From: Metallosphaera hakonensis JCM 8857 = DSM 7519
GTDB taxonomy: Archaea; Thermoproteota; Thermoprotei_A; Sulfolobales; Sulfolobaceae
Length of the DNA stretch: 64,000 nucleotides
Assembly (NCBI RefSeq): GCF_003201675.2
Contig: NZ_CP029287.2
Location: 2,344,001 to 2,408,000 of the forward strand
Reading direction: 5' to 3'
The translations under genes were made by a program, and so were the position numbers. Below the pieces are notes generated by a model, which did not search any database, was not told the DNA's origin, and was given only the letters and a program-made list of their open reading frames with translations. This document shows positions 57,994 to 64,000 of this stretch, piece by piece (position 1 is the stretch's first letter; each line of letters starts with the position of its first letter).

Positions 57994-58340
57994 AGCTAAT
58001 CATCCTATTTGGATCCAGATCCAGAGGAGACTTCACGGAGCATAGCGACTATGACGTCTTAGTTGTGGACGATGATATCCCTAAGGATCCTAGGAGAGTA
58101 TCAGATCAACTTTACGCTAAAGTTTTGGCGATGTTTCCTGGGGAAGTGGACCCTGTCTTCATGAATTCTGAGGTTTTTCTAAAAAAGGTTAAGGAAGGAG
58201 TTCCCTTTGTACTTCAAATTCTGGAAGAAGGTAAAGTGATAGAGAAGGATGAGGAGTTTTGGAAGGAGACCATGAAAATATATAATGAAATTAGACCTCT
58301 TTACGAGAGAAGGGGAAAATCCTGGATAAGGAAGAGATGA
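57990..58340 (+). CDS. MNT-type nucleotidyltransferase of a HEPN-MNT pair
   Basis: From ATG 57990 the protein starts MKLIILFGSRSRGDFTEHSD with the MNT motif GSxxRG...SDxD (GSRSRGDFTEHSDYDVLV). A third acid is in EVDPVFMNSEVF. MNT partners can add AMP to HEPN proteins and so silence them. The 4-base overlap with the HEPN gene is typical. A TTG at 57984 would add two residues. The active-site residues are intact. Confidence 0.87.
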   Translation: MKLIILFGSRSRGDFTEHSDYDVLVVDDDIPKDPRRVSDQLYAKVLAMFPGEVDPVFMNSEVFLKKVKEGVPFVLQILEEGKVIEKDEEFWKETMKIYNEIRPLYERRGKSWIRKR

Positions 58341-58355
58341 GAGCTTTTCACTATC

Positions 58356-58505
58356 TTAATCTTGTATATAGATCACTAATAACTCACTAATAACCATGAA
58401 CTTAATTTCTCCTCTCGCCGCCTTCCTTTGAACTACTCCGTCAGTTCCTAAAAGCTCCTTCGCAAGATCTCCAGGAGCGTCACCCGTGGTTCGATCTCTA
58501 TACAT
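58356..58505 (-). CDS. Possible 49-residue protein
   Basis: An ATG-started frame encodes MYRDRTTGDAPGDLAKELLG, continues RKAARGEIKFMVISELLVIY and ends near 58356. It lies between MNT and the TDT transporter on the opposite strand. I do not recognise it. It could be a small protein or the remnant of a longer one. Confidence 0.3.
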   Translation of the reverse strand: MYRDRTTGDAPGDLAKELLGTDGVVQRKAARGEIKFMVISELLVIYIQD

Positions 58506-58553
58506 TTTAGACAGTGATTATCAGCCATAAAGTCTTTTAGTATAATATCCAAC

Positions 58554-59624
58554 ATGGAGTTTCAGGTAATACTAACCATGTTCAAGAGAGTTCTCTATGA
58601 AATTTCTGTTCTATCGCCATCCTACTTTGGAGCCGTTATGGCCACAGGCACCGTCTCCCTAGTATTGTATGTGAACCACCTAATCATCCCTGCCCTCCTC
58701 CTGACCTTCCTGAACTTGGCAATGTACATCATTTTACTCCTCTTCTTGGTAATAAGAATCCTGAAGTTCCCCCGCAAGGTGGAACAAGACCTCAAGCGAT
58801 CAGACCTTGGACCAGGTTTCCTAACCTTAATTGCTGGTACAGACGTAGTTGGGGACGAGATGATCTTGCTTTTTCATCAATTTACGCTGGCTTTAACTCT
58901 CTGGATCACGAGTCTAGTCCTTTGGTTAACCTTGCAATATTACTTCCTTTTAGTGCTAATCCTCAGGGAGGAGAAGAATGGGTTCAAGGACGTTAACGGG
59001 CTCTGGCTACTTTTCCCCGTTTCGACGCTGACCATATCAGTCCTAGCCGTGGATCTTTCGTCGTACTTACCCTCAATGATTTACGCTGGGTTAATAACTT
59101 ACTTCATGGGCTGGATCATATACCTAGTGTTCACAGTTCTCATTGCGTTCAGGCTCTTTCTAAGCAGGGTGAGCGTCGAGGAGATGATTCCAGCCTATTG
59201 GATCAACGGAGGATTCCCAGCCTTGGCGTCGCTCTCCTCTTCACTCATGGTCATTCACTCCGCATCTCTTCACTCCATACCCATTCTACATACTCTACAT
59301 GGATTTCTTGAGGGTACAGGACTTTTCATCTGGACATATGGGAGCTGGTGGATCCCCCTCCTTTTCCTCCTCTTCCTCTGGAAGCACGTTGTCAGAAAGG
59401 TCTCATTTCTCAAATATGACTTCCAGTTCTGGAGTGCCCTCTTTCCCTTAGCAATTTACGATTTAGGTACGTATTTCACGGGAAGGGTCACAAGGATACC
59501 TGGAATATTACTCATTAGTTACGTTTTCTTGTACGTTGTCTTGATCCTGTGGATTTATCAGTTCGCAGGGTTGATATACAACGTTTTTGTTAAGCTAAGG
59601 AAACCCATTGATGGTATAACCTAA
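58554..59624 (+). CDS. TDT/SLAC1-family transporter (TehA-like)
   Basis: The 356-residue protein has about ten helices and the family start LSPSYFGAVMATGTVSLVLY, with LGPGFLTLIAGTDVVGDEMILL and the later YWINGGFPALASLSSSL. TDT proteins carry dicarboxylates, tellurite, sulfite or anions. In acidophiles an anion or organic acid role is reasonable, but the substrate is unknown. It is followed 114 bp later by a DUF302 gene, with no overlap. Confidence 0.82.
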   Translation: MEFQVILTMFKRVLYEISVLSPSYFGAVMATGTVSLVLYVNHLIIPALLLTFLNLAMYIILLLFLVIRILKFPRKVEQDLKRSDLGPGFLTLIAGTDVVGDEMILLFHQFTLALTLWITSLVLWLTLQYYFLLVLILREEKNGFKDVNGLWLLFPVSTLTISVLAVDLSSYLPSMIYAGLITYFMGWIIYLVFTVLIAFRLFLSRVSVEEMIPAYWINGGFPALASLSSSLMVIHSASLHSIPILHTLHGFLEGTGLFIWTYGSWWIPLLFLLFLWKHVVRKVSFLKYDFQFWSALFPLAIYDLGTYFTGRVTRIPGILLISYVFLYVVLILWIYQFAGLIYNVFVKLRKPIDGIT

Positions 59625-59738
59625 GCGCTCCACTTCGTTCTTGACGCTGGATTATAACACTTTCATTCCAGGAACTTGGACTTTGTAAAATACGGTAAAA
59701 ACTTTTAAACGGTCGATTTACTGGCTTTTTGACGTTAC

Positions 59739-60104
59739 ATGATAAAGCAGGAATTTTCCATTCCCATGGATGAACTCCTGATGAGGATAAGGGAGAAAAT
59801 CAAGGGATTGGATGCGGAAATCTTCGCCGAAATAGACCACTCTCAAAATGCCGAGAGGGTTGGAATGAGCCTAGAACCCACTAAGGTCCTGATCTTCGGG
59901 AATCCCAAGGTGGGGACAATTCTGATGCAGGAGAAAAGAGAGATAGCCTATGAGTTACCTCTCAGGTTAGCAATTTGGAGCTCAGGTGAAAAGACTTATG
60001 TTGCCTACGAATTGCCCAGTGAAATTGCAAGTAGGTACGGCATAACCAACCGTGACGTATTAAGGAAAATGGACTCCTTTATGGAAAACGTTCTGAAACT
60101 CTAA
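59739..60104 (+). CDS. DUF302 family protein
   Basis: The 121-residue protein has the DUF302 pattern: AEIFAEIDHSQNAERVGMSL, PTKVLIFGNPKVGTILMQEK and LPLRLAIWSSGEKTYVAYEL. The family often occurs near respiratory, metal or sulfur genes, with no proven biochemical role. It is monocistronic as far as can be seen. A TATA-like CTTTTAAAC lies near 59702-59710. Confidence 0.85.
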   Translation: MIKQEFSIPMDELLMRIREKIKGLDAEIFAEIDHSQNAERVGMSLEPTKVLIFGNPKVGTILMQEKREIAYELPLRLAIWSSGEKTYVAYELPSEIASRYGITNRDVLRKMDSFMENVLKL

Positions 60105-60444
60105 TTAACGCTCTTAAAATTCATATTAAATATATATTACTTAATCTACTTCTCTGCAAAATCATAGGTTCTGTGGGTCTCTGTGGGTCTCATTCTGAGT
60201 TTTTGCAAAAATGTTCCAGGGAACTTACCTCCATTAAAGATATGAGATAAGTAGAACATTTCCCTAAACCATCATTTGGGACACGCGAAAAAGACCATGA
60301 ACATTCGTTTCTTTCCCATGACTTCAGATGAATTGCTTTTACTCGGTACTAGAATACCGTATATTTTGACTTGGGTCAAAGTATGCTTAAACCATGGAAG
60401 TAACTTTTTAAACATTACAGTATAAGACTAAACTTGGTGAAAAG

Positions 60445-60588
60445 ATGATTAAGATACTTTCAAGGAAAAAGGACGTCCCATATGACATGGCAAGAATGCC
60501 CGAGGATTTCCTTAAGATTGAATACCCTGAGTACTATAACTCCTTAAGGAAGAAGAAATATAATGATCCGATGATGTATTTCTCTTAG
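60445..60588 (+). CDS. Possible 47-residue protein with Shine-Dalgarno-like site
   Basis: The ATG at 60445 opens a frame MIKILSRKKDVPYDMARMPE continuing with FLKIEYPEYYNSLRKKKY. GGTGA lies about 7 bases before it. Upstream are CTTTTTAAAC, a fair TATA region, and an inverted repeat TTTGAC/GTCAAA (60366-60381). These signals support a real small gene, which I cannot name. The rest of the gap 60105-61061 holds copy 2 of the ~150-bp repeat and no other gene I can see. Confidence 0.45.
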   Translation: MIKILSRKKDVPYDMARMPEDFLKIEYPEYYNSLRKKKYNDPMMYFS

Positions 60589-60812
60589 GCATTTTCCTCT
60601 CATCTAAGGTCAGGAAGAGAGTTATTGAGTCCCGTTTCCGGAACGTATCTTCTTTAATTTAGTGATCATTAGTTTGATGTGCGGGTCAATGGCAAACATC
60701 CGCGACTTAATCCAAGTTCGTCGTGTCTTTGGCGTAAACTGGACTACTCATTTAGAAATACTTTAAATGGAGATTCTGAGTTCTATAGCTGATGTCTCTC
60801 CACCCTAAGCGA

Positions 60813-60985
60813 TTGTGTCTCCTTTGTGAATTCAGTTTATTTATAGAAATGGAACAAATTTAATTGGAGAGTTTCGTGTTGACTAGATAGAAATCCACGG
60901 TTCATAGCTTCATTTATTTGGTCTGCCTTGGCCATAATTACAATTCGCAATGGCCATAATTACAATCCGCAATTGACACCTGAAT
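60813..60985 (+). repeat. ~150-bp dispersed repeat, copy 2 of 2, with internal 22-bp duplication
   Basis: Blocks TGAATTCAGTTTATTTATAG, TTCATTTATTTGGTCTG and AATTGACACCTGAAT match copy 1 at 32193-32342. A 22-bp segment starting GGCCATAATTACAAT is duplicated in tandem at 60930-60951 and 60952-60973, with one change. Confidence 0.5.
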
Positions 60986-61061
60986 CTTCCTTTAAGGCAA
61001 CCATGTATTGGAATTACTAACGCCCGTGAGAGCATTTGTGATGAGGTGACTTTGCCGGATC

Positions 61062-63110
61062 TCATGTCCCCGAGTAGGGATAGTATGGAGTTCCTTTCAA
61101 CTTCATATGAAGTGCTTTCTCCAAGGCTATAAAGACGGCAGCTAAAGCCCCAGTAGTCCCTGCTTCTCCAACTCCTCTCGCCTTACTTAAAGTGTTTGAG
61201 GGAGTGCTAAATGCCTCTGTTACGACCTTTCTTACTGCTTCCACCGCGGTTGGGACGCCGTTATCAGCTATGGAGCCATAGACAGGGTTCCCATTCTCGT
61301 CAACGGGAGCTGATTCGAGAAGCACTTGTGAGGCCCCCTGAAGTATACCTCCTATTAGTTGTCCCTCCACCTCCGAAGGGACGATTACTCTACCCACGTC
61401 ATCAATGGCGTAGTATTCAAGGACATTAGCGAATCCCGTCTCCTTGTCCAAGTCAAGAACCGCCATGTGTATCCCAGGGGTGTATAAGTCTGAAACCCGT
61501 GAGAACACCTCAGCCTCAAAAACTTCGTTGGAGTTTATGGCTTCCTTAACCGTCATCCCCCTCCTCTTTATGGTTTCAAGGACTGCCTTACTTGCCTCTA
61601 TAACTGCGGACCCCCCTGCAGCTGCGCTCCTACTACCGAAGCTTCCAATCCCTTCCTTGATCAGGGAGGTGTTATTCACTTCCACCTTAATCTCGTTCGG
61701 ATCCAGCCCTAGAATCTCTCCAGCCAGGAGGGCGAACGTGGTCCTATGTGCCTGCCCGTGGGGACCACTTCCGGCAATAACCAATACCTCTCCCCTTCCA
61801 ATACGAACCTTAGCGCCTTCCCCAGGAGAGCTTCTCACAACCTCAGTGAAGGCAATGAAGGACACCGACTTGTCCTTATGTTTCTCCTTGAGCGAGTAAT
61901 AGAGTTGTTCCCCACGGGAGAACATCTCTCGATAGGCCGCCTTATCAATCTTGACTCCCAGGGGAGTAGTGAACTCTCCGTCAATGAAATTCTTCTTTCT
62001 TAATTCCACTGGACTTAAACCAAGTTGGTCTGCTAGGTCCTCCATCAACGTCTCAGTTATAAGAGCTGCCTCTGGTCTGCCTGCACCTCGATACGGTCCA
62101 GTGGGCGGTCTATTGGTGTAAACCCCGAGGGCCCTAAGTTTGGCGAACCTCATTTTATATGGTCCGTTCGTCAGCGATGCTATAAACCCAGGAGTTGTGG
62201 TGTTTAGGGTGAAGGCATACGCCCCTAAATCGACTGCTATCATTCCCTCTAACCCTAGGATAGTCCCGTCCCTTCTCGCGTGAAGTTTAAGCCTGGAGTA
62301 TACGCCCCTCCCCTGCGTGGGATTGGTTAGATGCTCTCTCCTTGTTTCTATCCACTTGACCGGTCTCTTCAACTTCATTGATGCGAGGGAAGTGAGTACG
62401 TACTCTGGGTATGCAGGAACCTTATTCCCGAAGCCGCCTCCAACGTTGGGAGGAGAATAGACTACTATTCTCTCAGGGGGAATGTTGAGAGCCTCTTGAA
62501 GATCTGCCCTCACTCTAAAGGCTGATTGGAACGACCCAATAACGGTTAACGTATCGCCATTGTAGTAGGAGATGACTCCCTTCGGTTCCATGGGGTGTTG
62601 AACTATCCTATCCTGAAGAAGTTCTCTCTCCACTGCGACCTCTGAGTTCACCAGTTGATCGAGATCACCCCCGTTTAGGTCTAAGTCGATTGCGATGTTC
62701 CCCTTCTCATGTATCTTCACTTCTTCCCTCATAGAGTCTTGGATGGAGAGCACTGGAGTTTCCTGTTCGTAATCGACCTGTATTTCCTCCATGACGTCCT
62801 CAAGTTCATACCTGTCCCCAGTTACGAAGGCAGCCACAGGTTGGCCTACGAAATTTACCCTTCCGTCACTGACAATGGGCATCTTAACTAAGTTCTTGGT
62901 CCTCGGATCGGGTCTCACGGGCATGTATGTAGAAACTGCGTCCCAATCTAGAAATAGAAGGACGTTATCGCTCCGTGATATATCGGTAACTTTCCCACGG
63001 GCAATCTGTGACCTCACCACGCCCAGATATACTGTACCTGGAAGTTCTAAGTCGTCTACATATTTTCCTTGGCCGGTGATTTCATCCAAATGCTCCCTTA
63101 TCCTGATCAT
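61062..63110 (-). CDS. Molybdenum hydroxylase large subunit (aldehyde/xanthine oxidoreductase family)
   Basis: The 682-residue protein has the CoxL/CutA pattern: [68 protein letters not shown] and the catalytic Glu in [14 protein letters not shown]. It holds the molybdopterin cofactor. In Sulfolobales the three-subunit glyceraldehyde dehydrogenase has such a large subunit, which would oxidise glyceraldehyde in the non-phosphorylative Entner-Doudoroff branch. The medium (FAD) and small (2Fe-2S) subunit genes are not adjacent within the window. It may therefore be an orphan or work with distant subunits; other aldehydes, CO or aromatics are alternatives. Confidence 0.87.
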   Translation of the reverse strand: MIRIREHLDEITGQGKYVDDLELPGTVYLGVVRSQIARGKVTDISRSDNVLLFLDWDAVSTYMPVRPDPRTKNLVKMPIVSDGRVNFVGQPVAAFVTGDRYELEDVMEEIQVDYEQETPVLSIQDSMREEVKIHEKGNIAIDLDLNGGDLDQLVNSEVAVERELLQDRIVQHPMEPKGVISYYNGDTLTVIGSFQSAFRVRADLQEALNIPPERIVVYSPPNVGGGFGNKVPAYPEYVLTSLASMKLKRPVKWIETRREHLTNPTQGRGVYSRLKLHARRDGTILGLEGMIAVDLGAYAFTLNTTTPGFIASLTNGPYKMRFAKLRALGVYTNRPPTGPYRGAGRPEAALITETLMEDLADQLGLSPVELRKKNFIDGEFTTPLGVKIDKAAYREMFSRGEQLYYSLKEKHKDKSVSFIAFTEVVRSSPGEGAKVRIGRGEVLVIAGSGPHGQAHRTTFALLAGEILGLDPNEIKVEVNNTSLIKEGIGSFGSRSAAAGGSAVIEASKAVLETIKRRGMTVKEAINSNEVFEAEVFSRVSDLYTPGIHMAVLDLDKETGFANVLEYYAIDDVGRVIVPSEVEGQLIGGILQGASQVLLESAPVDENGNPVYGSIADNGVPTAVEAVRKVVTEAFSTPSNTLSKARGVGEAGTTGALAAVFIALEKALHMKLKGTPYYPYSGT

Positions 63111-63339
63111 GAGGAGTGCCTGTAATTATCACATAAAAAGCCTTTCTTGAACTTGTTTCATGTCGTATTTCACAGATTGCTCCTGAACCATGAGAGACGA
63201 GAATTGGAGAATCATGTGGTCTCATTTTACTTTCAGACTAGTTTTCACGCAAACACAGGGAGCCCTAGTCAACGCTGAATAGAATATCTTAAAGCGGACT
63301 GTCATTTTTCTTGGACTGAGAGTTGAATTATTTCAAAAA

Positions 63340-64000
63340 TTATTCAGGAGGTATCTCTTGGAAGACCTCCTTGAGTTCTATACCCTCCCTCCTTCTCAAT
63401 TGGCTCGCAATGGCATATATCAACGCCCCTCCTCCAACTAGCGCCACGAGATAGCCTGTTCCTATCACGTTTATCCCTGTGCTGGATACTACTCCAAAGA
63501 ACGGATTAGTTACCGATTCATAAGCTAGGAAAGCCATGAACAAAGAGGAGATCCCACCTAACGCGATCAGGAGGGGTTTTCTCTCGCTTTTTCCCACTTT
63601 AATCCCAGTTAATCCCACCAGGAAGAGGTAGATCGCAGCCAGCGGAGTGTAAGCGTAGAGGGATTCGGCTCCGTTCACCGAGATCAGGGGTATTGCCAAA
63701 AAGGCTAGGGTGAGGATTAGATCCAGGATGTGAGCCATGTAGGGTGAGGATGCCCTATTGAGTTTGGCGAAGAAACTCGGAAATACCCTATCAAAGGAGA
63801 ACGCGAAAACGTATCTAGAGAAGACCACGACGCCGAAGGCCATAACGAAGAAGTTCCAAGATATGAGTCCTAGCCCTAGGATCCATTGAACGATTGGAGG
63901 GGAGACTGCCATGGCCGCAGTCCAGAAGTTATAGGTGAACGACGGGTAATAGGACGCGTTGAAAGCATATCCGCCAACGACGTCCATGACCAGGAAAGGC
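63340..64000 (-). CDS. APC-family amino acid permease, C-terminal part, 5' end outside window
   Basis: The minus-strand frame is open to the right edge, so the N-terminal half is outside the window; the ATG at 63987 is only an internal Met. The visible part has six to seven helices (WILGLGLISWNFFVMAFGVV, LDLILTLAFLAIPLISV, LAAIYLFLVGLTGI, LLIALGGISSLFMAFLAY, GTGYLVALVGGGALIYAI) and the AFSFDRVFPSFFAKLN loop, like the R-D-R-V/LP-x-x-F/L motif of amino acid/polyamine permeases. It ends with a short charged tail (LKEVFQEIPPE). Substrate is unknown. Confidence 0.82.
   Translation of the reverse strand, partial: PFLVMDVVGGYAFNASYYPSFTYNFWTAAMAVSPPIVQWILGLGLISWNFFVMAFGVVVFSRYVFAFSFDRVFPSFFAKLNRASSPYMAHILDLILTLAFLAIPLISVNGAESLYAYTPLAAIYLFLVGLTGIKVGKSERKPLLIALGGISSLFMAFLAYESVTNPFFGVVSSTGINVIGTGYLVALVGGGALIYAIASQLRRREGIELKEVFQEIPPE

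Overview
The window looks like a chromosomal segment of a thermoacidophilic crenarchaeon of the order Sulfolobales, probably Metallosphaera-like. The evidence is the Entner-Doudoroff set kdgA-kdgK-gapN in Sulfolobales form, a sugar ABC transporter whose binding protein has a pilin-like signal and Thr-rich linker, leaderless TATA promoters close to start codons, many AGG/AGA/ATA codons, several vapBC modules, HEPN-MNT, and IS200/605, IS256, IS4-like and IS5-like elements. The genus is an inference. I recognised no rRNA or tRNA gene and no CRISPR array.

Layout. 1-5 kb: a TPP-enzyme gene cut by the window edge, a vapBC pair lying between two copies of a 95-bp palindromic element, an archaellum/pilus membrane-protein (ArlJ-like) fragment, and an IS4-like transposase. 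4.6-10.7 kb: an MFS gene, then two minus-strand clusters that look like ring-cleavage or organic-acid metabolism (muconolactone-isomerase-like protein; FAH-family hydrolase, MFS, DUF2173), then a tiny metzincin-like protein. 10.9-14.6 kb: a vapBC whose toxin is frameshifted, a B12/radical-SAM enzyme and a dienelactone hydrolase. 14.7-30.2 kb is the metabolic core: a four-gene sugar ABC transporter, thiolase-like/DUF35 pair, acyl-CoA synthetase, SMP-30 lactonase, MFS, Hsp20, UbiB-like kinase, and kdgA-kdgK-gapN. Lactonase, KDG aldolase, KDG kinase and non-phosphorylating GAP dehydrogenase, together with the GH15 glucoamylase at 54-56 kb and an aldehyde oxidoreductase large subunit at 61-63 kb, fit the branched archaeal Entner-Doudoroff pathway. 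The gluconate dehydratase is not in the window.

30.5-33.4 kb holds an OLD-like ATPase overlapping a small possible nuclease, then an AbrB antitoxin whose first codons are expanded into fifteen 15-bp repeats, followed by a broken vapC. 33.4-39.7 kb: SRPBCC protein, TenA, acetate transporter divergent from acetyl-CoA synthetase, and a Hef-like helicase with a Cys cluster. 39.7-46.9 kb is a graveyard of mobile DNA: an IS256-family element inside an IS5-like transposase, an intact TnpB, and several decayed transposase genes. 46.9-64 kb: zinc-ribbon protein, MFS, 2-hydroxyacid dehydrogenase, vapBC, MFS/MarR, glucoamylase, an archaeal ATPase with a palindrome over its start, HEPN-MNT, a TDT/SLAC1-type transporter, a DUF302 protein, the molybdenum hydroxylase and an APC permease cut by the window edge.

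Four families of dispersed non-coding repeats run through the intergenic DNA: a 95-bp palindrome (7 copies, 4 of them close to vapBC modules), a ~77-bp repeat (3), a ~40-70-bp repeat (4) and a ~150-bp repeat (2). These, the expanded antitoxin and the ATPase pair are the least explained parts of the window.
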